Source: a virus. Taken from it: a stretch of 64,000 bases of DNA. Positions 57,334-64,000 of this stretch are shown here, in pieces (the stretch's first letter is position 1; every line of letters begins with the position of its first letter). The notes beneath the pieces are model-generated. The model searched no databases. It saw nothing but the letters and a program-made list of their open reading frames with translations, and had not been told where the DNA came from. The stretch is from positions 1 to 64,000 of the IMG/VR virus record IMGVR_UViG_3300028146_000001. The stretch is one strand, 5' to 3'. The position numbers and the translations under genes were made by a program.

Positions 57334-57423
57334 ATGAACCACGTTACCGCCTCCTGCGGTCATCCGACTATTGCAGTAGGCTTTGAGGGGAGTTTAGCGC
57401 GTCAACGCTGCCTCGGGATTTGA
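57334..57423 (+). CDS. 29-residue Cys/His microprotein
   Basis: ATG at 57334 after AAGGGGACCACGA. It has CGH and a later Cys near the end, a pattern of tiny zinc proteins in phages. Short, so only moderately supported. Confidence 0.45.
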   Translation: MNHVTASCGHPTIAVGFEGSLARQRCLGI

Positions 57424-57451
57424 ACCACTAACACGAAAGGTAGGTGTATCG

Positions 57452-58108
57452 GTGCAACCATTGACAGAGGCTTATCGGCCTACCACGTTTGACGACGTGA
57501 CCGGACAAGATGAAGTAGTCCGCAAGCTACGCGCGATCGGCAAACGTGGCTACGGTGGCAAGGCGCTATGGCTGTCGGGAGGTTCCGGTCAAGGAAAAAC
57601 TACCTGCGCTCGAATCATCGCCGCCGAAGTCGCTGGACCACTGGCAACGCAAGAAGAGAACGCGCGGGACATTGACCTGGATTACGTCCGCGAGATGGAA
57701 CGCACCTGGAACACCACGGTCATTCCGTCACCTGGGAGCGACAAAACCGGCAGGGCATACATTTTCAATGAGGCCCACAATCTCCGCGCCTCAGTCTGCG
57801 AACGGCTCTTGACCACGTTGGAAGCGATACCGGCTCATTGCGTAGTCCTCTTCACCACGACCACGGAAGAGAATAAGGGACTATTCGAGGGATACGACAA
57901 TTCTCCCGCGTTCATGTCCCGTTGTTTGTTGCTCAAGCTGGCAAGGCGCGACCTATCAACCGCATTTGCCGAACGTGCCGCGATGATTGCGGACAAAGAG
58001 GGATTGAACGGCAAGCCAATAGAAGCGTATATCGGACTGGCGAAAGAACACCGGAACAATCTCAGGGCCATGTTGCAAGCTATCGAAGCTGGTGCAATGC
58101 TCGATTAA
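57452..58108 (+). CDS. AAA+ clamp-loader-like ATPase
   Basis: 218 residues from a GTG with AAAGGTAGG upstream. N-terminal YRP-x3[11 protein letters not shown] box, Walker [10 protein letters not shown] (43-51), a Walker B-like YIFNEAH (103-109, with Asn before the catalytic Glu), sensor-1 Thr run (135-138) and an SRC arginine finger (156-158). This is the order of DnaX-type clamp loaders. At 218 residues it has only the AAA+ core and a short lid, so it probably works with host subunits or as a homo-oligomer in phage replication. Confidence 0.85.
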   Translation: MQPLTEAYRPTTFDDVTGQDEVVRKLRAIGKRGYGGKALWLSGGSGQGKTTCARIIAAEVAGPLATQEENARDIDLDYVREMERTWNTTVIPSPGSDKTGRAYIFNEAHNLRASVCERLLTTLEAIPAHCVVLFTTTTEENKGLFEGYDNSPAFMSRCLLLKLARRDLSTAFAERAAMIADKEGLNGKPIEAYIGLAKEHRNNLRAMLQAIEAGAMLD

Positions 58109-58181
58109 AACCACGGACTTGACAGCGAACTAAGTATGAGGCAGAGTTTTCCATCTATCACCACGACGGGAGTAATGAACC

Positions 58182-58679
58182 ATGACGACGACACAGACGA
58201 AGCAAGAGATTGTTACCGAGAAACGCGCCGAGTACATGGCGGGAAAGATGACGCACCAAGCCTATTACGAATGGCTAAGCGATTTCATCGGGATCGGGTA
58301 CAGCTTGATTCCGTTTACTGCCGAGAAAGTCGCGGCCAGCACTGACCAGCACTTGAACGACCTACCCTTGGCGAACTGGGACCGAATGGATTACGCGGTT
58401 CGCCGACACGCTACCGGCCTGTCATGGTCCCTGAGTGATACCGTTTGCTGCCTCAAGGCATTGGCACGCAAAAGGCAGAGGCAATCTGCCGACGCGATTA
58501 TCACTGACCCCTACATTGCCATGCGGCCTATCCGCGTTACATTCGCCAACGGCAACACCATCGACACGAACATCAACGGCACACGCGCCAGCATCGAAAA
58601 ATATTACGTCGGCAACTGGTTCAACCTCGGTACGGTCGATGATGACATGCAGCAGGCCGTATCGGTCGAGTTCAAATAA
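58182..58679 (+). CDS. Conserved phage hypothetical
   Basis: 165 residues. The pattern EYMAGKMTHQAYYEWL, NDLPLANWD and LSWSLSDTVCCLKALARK belongs to a family I recall from phage early regions, without known function. The C-terminal half is beta-rich (RVTFANGNTIDTNINGT). Confidence 0.75.
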   Translation: MTTTQTKQEIVTEKRAEYMAGKMTHQAYYEWLSDFIGIGYSLIPFTAEKVAASTDQHLNDLPLANWDRMDYAVRRHATGLSWSLSDTVCCLKALARKRQRQSADAIITDPYIAMRPIRVTFANGNTIDTNINGTRASIEKYYVGNWFNLGTVDDDMQQAVSVEFK

Positions 58680-58759
58680 CGCAGAGCAACCCCGCAAGGG
58701 GTTAATGCGGCCCGCATGTTGCGGCCTGTTGCAAGCCAGGGGACCACGGAGAACCGACG

Positions 58760-59014
58760 ATGGACGACAACCTTTACGAAGAGTGCAAGGCGCTTGGCAT
58801 CCCGATCAACAACCATTCGAGCGACCTTTACATTCCGGTCACGCCGGAAACAACGGCGCTAATCCGCAAGCACGGCCACAGGGCCACCACGTTCAAGAAT
58901 CAGGTAGAAGGCGGCATATGGTACGATGTGCCTTTTGCCTATCTGCCGTTCTGGAAAGCATCGGGAGAAGAGGCAAGCGTAATTATGATCGACGAAACCG
59001 GAGCTATCGTATAG
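58760..59014 (+). CDS. Small hypothetical early protein
   Basis: 84 residues; the ATG is preceded by GGAGAACCGACG, the recurring leader of this region. Mixed alpha/beta. A hairpin AACCCC-GCAA-GGGGTT (58688-58703) lies in the 80-bp gap upstream. No family recognised. Confidence 0.65.
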   Translation: MDDNLYEECKALGIPINNHSSDLYIPVTPETTALIRKHGHRATTFKNQVEGGIWYDVPFAYLPFWKASGEEASVIMIDETGAIV

Positions 59015-59052
59015 CTCGGACCCCAATGACACTGAACCGGAGGGAATGAACG

Positions 59053-59292
59053 ATGGCAACGACGCGGAAGAAACGAACCGCACCAAAGCCAGCACAGTTT
59101 AGCGAACTTGTGTTGAACGCCGCCCAAAACAAAACGCTGGACAATATTCTGTCCGGCATCTGCCAGCAGGCCCACAAACATGAAGTTCAACACTGGCTTG
59201 ACGCCAAGGGAACCGACGAAGAGAAATTACGCCGCATTTTATTCGCGGCACGCGAGGCTTTGCATCTGATCCGCAAACCGGAGGACCATTGA
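59053..59292 (+). CDS. Small helical early protein
   Basis: 79 residues with GGAGG upstream. Basic N-terminus, then a helical body. The next gene is coupled by TGATG. No family recognised. Confidence 0.65.
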   Translation: MATTRKKRTAPKPAQFSELVLNAAQNKTLDNILSGICQQAHKHEVQHWLDAKGTDEEKLRRILFAAREALHLIRKPEDH

Positions 59293-59681
59293 TGAAGACG
59301 TATCTTGACGCCAACGAAGTTACCAAACAAATAACCAAGCCGTGCGAGGACTGCCCATTCCGTCGCGTAGCTCTCGCCGGTTGGCTTGCCGATCAAACGC
59401 CAGCAGAGTATTGCCAGATGGCACACTCAGACGATTTGATCCAGTGCCATACCAAGAAATTCGAGGACGGGGACCACGTTCAATGTGCAGGAGCCGCGAT
59501 CTATCGGGCAAACGTGGCCAAGCGTTGCGATCCGCCGAATCTGACTTTACCAAAAGACCCGCAAGCCGTGTTCTCTACTCCGCTGGAATTTGTCGAGCAT
59601 CACAGCCGGAAGAAGATCACGCCGAGCAAGTTCCGAAAGTTGATGCTTGCCGCCTTTCAAAAGCGGATGGAATCCTATTAA
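59292..59681 (+). CDS. DUF6283-family protein
   Basis: 129 residues from the ATG at 59292. The motif PCEDCPFRRVALAGWL then P-x-EYCQMAH and QCHTKKF is the DUF6283 signature, with four conserved Cys/His that probably hold zinc. Common in phages; role unknown. Confidence 0.85.
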   Translation: MKTYLDANEVTKQITKPCEDCPFRRVALAGWLADQTPAEYCQMAHSDDLIQCHTKKFEDGDHVQCAGAAIYRANVAKRCDPPNLTLPKDPQAVFSTPLEFVEHHSRKKITPSKFRKLMLAAFQKRMESY

Positions 59682-59703
59682 CCAAACCCCAGGAGAATGA
59701 ACG

Positions 59704-59889
59704 ATGACCGGAAAACAGTTGCTAGACCACCTGCAAGAGTTGACCGCAACGCAATTAAAGTTGCCGGTCTACATCGAAACCGAGTTTGCTACCGTGAGCG
59801 AAGGCGGCTCCGACGAATACCACGACATTGAGGAATTGGTCACTTCAATCGAGTGGAACCAGAAGGCAATTACCATCAAGGCCAAGTAA
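59704..59889 (+). CDS. Small acidic early protein
   Basis: 61 residues after the leader cassette CCAAACCCCAGGAG (59682-59695). The fold looks like a helix followed by a beta sheet (LPVYIETEF, AITIKA), a pattern common in phage microproteins. No family recognised. Confidence 0.7.
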   Translation: MTGKQLLDHLQELTATQLKLPVYIETEFATVSEGGSDEYHDIEELVTSIEWNQKAITIKAK

Positions 59890-59911
59890 CCAAACCCCAG
59901 GAGTACCGACC

Positions 59912-60178
59912 ATGCGAAAGACCATCGACGACCTTATCCGCGAAGTCAACCAGCTTGAACCTTGGGAAGCCGACATGCGGAAAGACATCCATCTCCGCGA
60001 ACAGCGCGAGCGCCACGCCAACAAGGGTATCCGAGTGGTGAGGGGGAAGGTTCTACCGCTTGCGGGCTATCAGATGCCACCGGAAGCGGCTGAGACGCGG
60101 GAAATCGTGTTCTCGGACCTCTCGCAAGAGCAACGCCATTCGATCCGCCAGATTGCGGAAGAACCCGACGACGAATAA
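59912..60178 (+). CDS. Small hypothetical early protein
   Basis: 88 residues from the ATG at 59912, again with CCAAACCCCAGGAG (59890-59903) upstream. Helical and charged throughout. Ends one base before the promoter at 60180. Confidence 0.65.
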   Translation: MRKTIDDLIREVNQLEPWEADMRKDIHLREQRERHANKGIRVVRGKVLPLAGYQMPPEAAETREIVFSDLSQEQRHSIRQIAEEPDDE

Positions 60179-60179
60179 T

Positions 60180-60208
60180 TTGACAAGGCCGGATTCGTGG
60201 GCAATAGT
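60180..60208 (+). promoter_or_regulatory. Consensus-like promoter of pseudoknot RNA 2
   Basis: TTGACA (60180-60185), 17-bp spacer, AATAGT (60203-60208). It begins 2 bp after the previous stop and places the RNA 5' end at the first base of stem A (60217). Confidence 0.65.
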
Positions 60209-60216
60209 AGATCGTT

Positions 60217-60307
60217 CGGCCACGGTAATGCCAACCAACACACCCCCAACCCGATCAGCAATTCTTACCGTGGCCGGAAAAGAACCTGAGACGGTTGGGG
60301 ATTTTTT
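60217..60307 (+). ncRNA. Predicted pseudoknotted RNA, copy 2
   Basis: Stem A pairs 60217-60228 with 60265-60276 (12 bp, perfect). Stem B pairs 60244-60251 with 60293-60300 (8 bp). The stems cross as in copy 1. The first loop contains CCAACCAACAC (60231-60241), matching copy 1 except for one G. Stem B is followed by A and T6 (60302-60307). The matching promoter geometry, topology, loop motif and terminator point to one RNA family used twice. It may be a free small RNA or a switch for the gene at 60319. Confidence 0.6.
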
Positions 60308-60318
60308 CATGGTGCAGA

Positions 60319-60600
60319 ATGGCAACCAAATGGACAAACCACCCAGGCGTTTTGTATCTCGAAATGGAAGTCAATTTTCTTTCGAGCGGATACTACGATG
60401 CCGGTCAAACATGCGGCCCGCCCGAAAGTTGCTACCCGCCAGAAGGTGAGGACGAACGCACGCTGGATACCATCAAGATCGGCGACAAAGAATTGCCGAA
60501 GGAACTGGCGGAAAAGCTGTTCGAGTTTTTGCAAGCGGACGTTGACGCGGTTGAAATGGAAACGCCGGAATACGAGCCGCTTGAAGACGACTATATGTAA
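60319..60600 (+). CDS. Small acidic early protein
   Basis: 93 residues from the ATG at 60319; an ATG at 60361 is an alternative, and neither has a good ribosome site. The C-terminal half is acidic (LPKELAEKLFEFLQADV). It is the first gene after RNA copy 2, so its expression may depend on read-through. Confidence 0.6.
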   Translation: MATKWTNHPGVLYLEMEVNFLSSGYYDAGQTCGPPESCYPPEGEDERTLDTIKIGDKELPKELAEKLFEFLQADVDAVEMETPEYEPLEDDYM

Positions 60601-60627
60601 TCCCCAAACCCCACGGAGAAAACGACG

Positions 60628-61074
60628 ATGGACACCAACCAGACCGAACCGACCGTAGAGCAGCAACCGGAGCCGACGCCAGAGAACCCGAACAAAGCGA
60701 TGATTGCCGAGCTTCGAGCGATGGCCGACTTCATGGAAACTCACCCGCAGATGGGAGAGTTCTACGGCAACTTGACGCTACTGATACCGTGCAAAGACAA
60801 GACGGACCTGATCGAGCGAATCAAGGGAGCGGGAAAGTTGCACAAGAAGGCAGTCGGCGATTATTTCGATGTCAACAAATGGTTCGGGGATCACGTCCGC
60901 ATCGAGTGGTACTTGAAGCGTGATCTGGTTTGCGAGCGCATCGTTGACCAGCGAGTAGTTCCCGCCGAGCCGGAAAAGATCATTCCCGAACAGATCATCC
61001 CCGCGAAGCCGGAACGTGTCATTGAAGAAGTCAGTTGGAAATGTCCCGAATCGCTTTTGGCCGAGGCACGCTGA
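60628..61074 (+). CDS. Conserved phage hypothetical
   Basis: 148 residues after the cassette CCAAACCCCACGGAG (60604-60618). The pattern AELRAMADFMETHPQ, GDYFDVNKWFGDHV, KRDLVCERIV and a terminal WKCPESLLAEAR is a phage family seen beside recombination genes. Function unknown. Confidence 0.75.
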   Translation: MDTNQTEPTVEQQPEPTPENPNKAMIAELRAMADFMETHPQMGEFYGNLTLLIPCKDKTDLIERIKGAGKLHKKAVGDYFDVNKWFGDHVRIEWYLKRDLVCERIVDQRVVPAEPEKIIPEQIIPAKPERVIEEVSWKCPESLLAEAR

Positions 61075-61107
61075 ACTACCATTTACCACCATGAAGGAGA
61101 TACCACC

Positions 61108-61905
61108 GTGGCAAAAGAACTGGCCGATTCCCGCGCGAAAGTTTACCTCATCCCCGTCAGGTCAATCACCAGCAACACGAACCCGCGTCAAGCGTTGTCG
61201 GCATCGCTGGACGCCCAAGGGTGGACCGTGTTTCACGGCGATCAACCCATCTGGCCGCTCGCTACCAGCGACAACCCAGAGGAGCGGGCGCAATACGTGA
61301 AGCTGATCCAAGACTTCGACCCCGAAATCGTGGCGATGGCGAACACGATGCTAACCCAGGGGCAGCTTCAAGCTGTGGAAGTCCGCGAAGGCGGTTCCAA
61401 GAGCGGCGATCATTCCTACACGCTTTCTTTCGGTTGTCGGCGCTGTTTGGCGATCCTCTACAATTGGTGTTTGCTCGGCAAGCCCAAGGAGCCGGTCGTC
61501 AACGCCACGATGATAAAGGGCAACGAAGGCCAGCTATTGCAGCGGGCTATCGTGGAGAACATTCGGAAGCAGCCCAACGCAATCGAGGAAGCCAAGACGA
61601 TCAAAATGCTCATCAACAACGGGCAGAGCAAGGAAGAAGTCGCAACCGAACTTGGCTTTACGACGAAGACCTTGGGGAACCGGCTCAAGTTGTTGGGCCT
61701 GCCGCCCGAACAGCAAAAGAAGATCGAAGCGGGCAAGCTGACCGCGACCAAGGCTCTAGCCGAAAAGAACGGCACGCCAGCAAAGACCACCAAGCCCATG
61801 CGGACCCGCAAGGAAGTAACGGCGGCGATGGAAGAATTTCCCGAATCCAGGCCCGAGCGCAAGGTGTTGGAGTGGATGCTTGGGATGCGGGAGAAGATTG
61901 CGTAA
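61108..61905 (+). CDS. ParB-like protein
   Basis: 265 residues from a GTG with AAGGAGA upstream. The N-terminal half has the ParB fold (VRSITSNTNPRQALS, QGQLQAVEVR, FGCRRCLAI) and the middle has the INNGQSKEEVATELGFTTKTLGNRLKLL helix-turn-helix. ParB proteins bind centromere-like sites and some have CTPase activity. Candidate target sites are the GGTGTACACC motifs. No ParA was seen in the window. Confidence 0.85.
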   Translation: MAKELADSRAKVYLIPVRSITSNTNPRQALSASLDAQGWTVFHGDQPIWPLATSDNPEERAQYVKLIQDFDPEIVAMANTMLTQGQLQAVEVREGGSKSGDHSYTLSFGCRRCLAILYNWCLLGKPKEPVVNATMIKGNEGQLLQRAIVENIRKQPNAIEEAKTIKMLINNGQSKEEVATELGFTTKTLGNRLKLLGLPPEQQKKIEAGKLTATKALAEKNGTPAKTTKPMRTRKEVTAAMEEFPESRPERKVLEWMLGMREKIA

Positions 61906-61921
61906 CCAACGGAGATCGACG

Positions 61922-62254
61922 ATGCAAGTAAAGTTGTTTGAAGTCCGCGACCGTGGCACGTTTATTCCCGTCATGGCAACCTTCTTTCAAGGCGGCGAAT
62001 CTCCGCTGTTGCGTGCCGCTGGCTACGGAACCTTTCAGGATTACGTTATCCTGACGAAGTTGACGGGCGGCGAATGCAACGCCAGCTACGATCCGTACGA
62101 TTGGCCCACGAATCCGCGAACCATGCGCGAGGCTCATCTGTTCATCGAGAAATCGAATTGGGGCGATCTGCAAGACGGGCAGGTGATTGACGTGGAATTT
62201 GTGCTTGGCGAAACCACTGTTTGCAAGACGAGCGAATTGGAGAACTACCAATGA
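61922..62254 (+). CDS. Conserved phage hypothetical
   Basis: 110 residues from the ATG at 61922, with CGGAGATCGACG upstream. The segment EVRDRGTFIPVMATFFQ and the LLRAAGYG motif are found in phages near recombination genes. The next gene overlaps by ATGA. Confidence 0.75.
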   Translation: MQVKLFEVRDRGTFIPVMATFFQGGESPLLRAAGYGTFQDYVILTKLTGGECNASYDPYDWPTNPRTMREAHLFIEKSNWGDLQDGQVIDVEFVLGETTVCKTSELENYQ

Positions 62255-62421
62255 CGACAGCCATTGACTACCTGAAATCAGCGTTGACTTCGTTGAAGCG
62301 AGGCAAGCACGCGCCAGACAACGAAGACGCAGCCAACATAATGGCCGACGCTATTGACGACGCCTTTGACGAAGTAGAGAAGGCGCTGGCCGTGATCGAA
62401 GAAGTCAAAGACAAACTTTAA
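62251..62421 (+). CDS. Small helical protein
   Basis: 56 residues, coupled to the previous stop. Acidic, helical. Lies immediately upstream of the ERF gene and may be an accessory. Confidence 0.65.
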   Translation: MTTAIDYLKSALTSLKRGKHAPDNEDAANIMADAIDDAFDEVEKALAVIEEVKDKL

Positions 62422-62435
62422 CACCGGAGATTGTA

Positions 62436-63461
62436 ATGTCCGATCAACTGACCATGAAAGAAATCCTGCGAAATACGGCGTCGGACGGATGCGCGGCAGA
62501 GCCGCAAGCCGCCGATCAAACGCCGGTTGTCCAGGTTCCCCAGGGAGAGCCGAGCGTTTTTTCGATCATCTCCCAACACGCCAGCAACCCGAACTTCGAC
62601 GTGGAAAAACTCAAAAGCCTGATTGAGTTGAAGGAACGGATGGACGAACGCGAGGCGGAAAAAGCGTACTCCGCAGCAATGTCCGAATGTCAAAAGGAAA
62701 TGCCCGTCGTGGTACGCGATGCCACCAACAATGAAACCGGCAAGGGATACGCCCGAATCGAGGCTATTCAAACCGTAGCCAAACCGATCTACTCAAGGCA
62801 CGGATTCTCTCTTTCGTTCACCGACGAGAAGGCCGACAAGGAAGGGCAATACCACGTAGCTTGCGAATGCCGCCACCGGCAAGGCCACGCGATGAAGCAC
62901 ACACTTTACAACGTGCCTATCGACATGACCGGCCCGAAGGGAGGAGCCAACAAAACAGCGATTCAGGGTATGGTATCGTCGCTCTCCTACGCCCGCCGCG
63001 TCCTCTTGTGCATGGTGTTCAATATCACCGTTGCCGATCAAGACGACGACGGACAGGGAACGAGCCTGTTGACTGGCGATCAAATCGCCGAAGTCAACAC
63101 GCTCTTGGAAAATTCGACGCTGAGCCTCAAGGGAATCTTGAAGTGGCTTGGCGCTGAATCCCTTGACCGCGTTAAGGCCAGCGACTTCGTGAAGCTGACG
63201 ACGGAGTTGAAGCGGAAGCAGAAGCCGACCGAACAGCCCGATCCTGCTCTCGTCGCGTTGTTGCAAGCGTGGCAAGGCAAACTCGACGCCCAGCCGAGCA
63301 TCGACGACGTAAACAAGAAATTCCTACCGGAGATCAAGAAGATCGAACCCAAGGAAAGCCGCGTTGCCGTCTTCAATCTAATCAAGGAACGATTCGCCCC
63401 TCTCGGATTCGTGTTCGATGACACCGCCAAGAAATTCGTTATCGAAGGAGCCAACCCATGA
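62436..63461 (+). CDS. erf: ERF-family single-strand annealing protein
   Basis: 341 residues. The core block (AEKAYSAAMSECQKEMPVV ... GKGYARIEAIQTVAKPI ... GFSLSFT ... GGANKTAIQGMVSSLSYARRVLLCMVF) is that of ERF annealing proteins, which coat resected DNA and pair complementary strands. The C-terminus is Lys-rich. ATGA coupling to the downstream exonuclease indicates a joint recombination module. Confidence 0.92.
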   Translation: MSDQLTMKEILRNTASDGCAAEPQAADQTPVVQVPQGEPSVFSIISQHASNPNFDVEKLKSLIELKERMDEREAEKAYSAAMSECQKEMPVVVRDATNNETGKGYARIEAIQTVAKPIYSRHGFSLSFTDEKADKEGQYHVACECRHRQGHAMKHTLYNVPIDMTGPKGGANKTAIQGMVSSLSYARRVLLCMVFNITVADQDDDGQGTSLLTGDQIAEVNTLLENSTLSLKGILKWLGAESLDRVKASDFVKLTTELKRKQKPTEQPDPALVALLQAWQGKLDAQPSIDDVNKKFLPEIKKIEPKESRVAVFNLIKERFAPLGFVFDDTAKKFVIEGANP

Positions 63462-64000
63462 AAGTTGAACATTGCGAACAGGGCAGCGAAGAGTGGTTTG
63501 ATCTTCACCGAGGCCGAGCTACCGCGTCTGACTTCGACAAGATCATCACGCCCAAACAGATGAAGCCCAGCGCCAGCATCGACGATCTTATCTGTCAAAA
63601 GATCGGAGAACTTGCAACGCTTGGTTCCATTATGCCGACCAGCTACATTTCTCCCGCGATGCAAAACGGGATTGCTCTCGAACCGGAAGCCCGGCGCTGG
63701 TATGAGATGGAGCGGGACGTTGAGGTTCAACAGGTCGGCATCTGCATTACCGACGATGGCAGGTTTGGCGCTTCACCGGACGCTTTGATACCGGACAATA
63801 AGGGGGCGCTTGAACTAAAATGTCCACAACCGAAAACACACATTAGCTATCTCCTCGACGGCGGATTGCCGAACCAATACCGCTGTCAGGTTCACGGGGA
63901 GTTGATCGTGTGCGAAGTGGATTGGGTAGACTTCGTTTCGTACTGCCCAGGGTTAGACCCGTTTATGATCCGCGTCACTCCCGATTCATTCACCGACGCC
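63458..64000 (+). CDS. YqaJ-type exonuclease, 3' end cut by the window
   Basis: 181 codons remain open to the window end. Landmarks of the PD-(D/E)xK nuclease fold: GSEEWF and RGRATAS near the front, Glu75/77 (LEPEAR), Asp108 (ASPDALI) and Glu119-x-Lys121 (LELKC). This 5'-3' exonuclease makes the single-stranded ends used by ERF. The start ATG overlaps the ERF stop. Confidence 0.9.
   Translation, partial: MKVEHCEQGSEEWFDLHRGRATASDFDKIITPKQMKPSASIDDLICQKIGELATLGSIMPTSYISPAMQNGIALEPEARRWYEMERDVEVQQVGICITDDGRFGASPDALIPDNKGALELKCPQPKTHISYLLDGGLPNQYRCQVHGELIVCEVDWVDFVSYCPGLDPFMIRVTPDSFTDA

Noticed and set aside
58119-58147. TTGACA upstream of the gene at 58182 as a promoter
   Set aside because: No acceptable -10 box lies 15-19 bp downstream.
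4911-59480. GGGGACCACG seen at four places as a regulatory motif
   Set aside because: Only two copies lie before start codons; one is inside a gene and one in the tRNA leader hairpin, so it is not a consistent signal.
1-64000. CRISPR array, insertion sequence or integrase
   Set aside because: No regular repeat-spacer pattern, transposase or recombinase motif was found on either strand.

Overview
The window is part of a double-stranded DNA bacteriophage genome that runs off both ends. It carries a complete virion gene set: scaffold-like protein, major capsid protein, decoration-like protein, both terminase subunits, portal, adaptor, tail nozzle, appendage proteins and a very large internal-protein candidate. 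There is no tape measure, sheath or baseplate, so a short-tailed (podovirus-like) particle is most likely. No integrase, transposase, CRISPR array or rRNA was seen. The host cannot be fixed from sequence alone. A secreted papain-like protein with a PKD domain and many E1-FCCH-like tail modules would fit an environmental Gram-negative host, possibly Planctomycetota, but this is a weak inference.

Layout. (1) Positions 1-11369, plus strand: about 35 tightly packed small genes, often overlapping by ATGA or GTGA. Many encode zinc-ribbon microproteins. Also here are a ParB-like DNA-binding protein, an XF1762-like protein, an HNH homing endonuclease next to a tRNA-Gly(TCC), a SWIM zinc-finger protein and a RusA resolvase. 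(2) 51098 down to 11370, minus strand: the virion operon, in the order scaffold, capsid, decoration, a cluster of membrane and secreted proteins, terminase, portal, decoration and appendage proteins, adaptor, fibres, nozzle and internal proteins. (3) 51259-54300: a small regulatory block with two plus-strand genes (one HTH-like) and a minus-strand run including a second HTH-like and a ribbon-helix-helix protein. (4) 54438-55470: about 1 kb without convincing genes, C/A-rich on the plus strand, with short repeats, palindromes and hairpins; it may be an origin or control region. (5) 55471-64000, plus strand: early and replication genes, including an AAA+ clamp-loader-like ATPase, ParB, an ERF annealing protein and a YqaJ-type exonuclease cut by the window end. 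ERF plus YqaJ form a two-component recombination module; RusA in the left arm could resolve the products.

Expression signals. Two near-identical promoters (TTGNAT, 17 bp, TAGGCTT) drive the minus-strand virion operon (near 51165) and the plus-strand early operon (near 55414). The most unusual observation is a pair of related intergenic units at 326-460 and 60180-60308. Each has a promoter, a roughly 90-nt RNA predicted to form a crossed-stem pseudoknot with a shared unpaired CCAACC(G)AACAC motif, and a terminator-like 3' stem with a U-run. A third short promoter-terminator unit lies at 47802-47899 on the minus strand. Terminator-like hairpins sit directly upstream of the Shine-Dalgarno of several genes in the membrane/secreted cluster, and a GGTGTACACC-N4-ACACC motif occurs three times.
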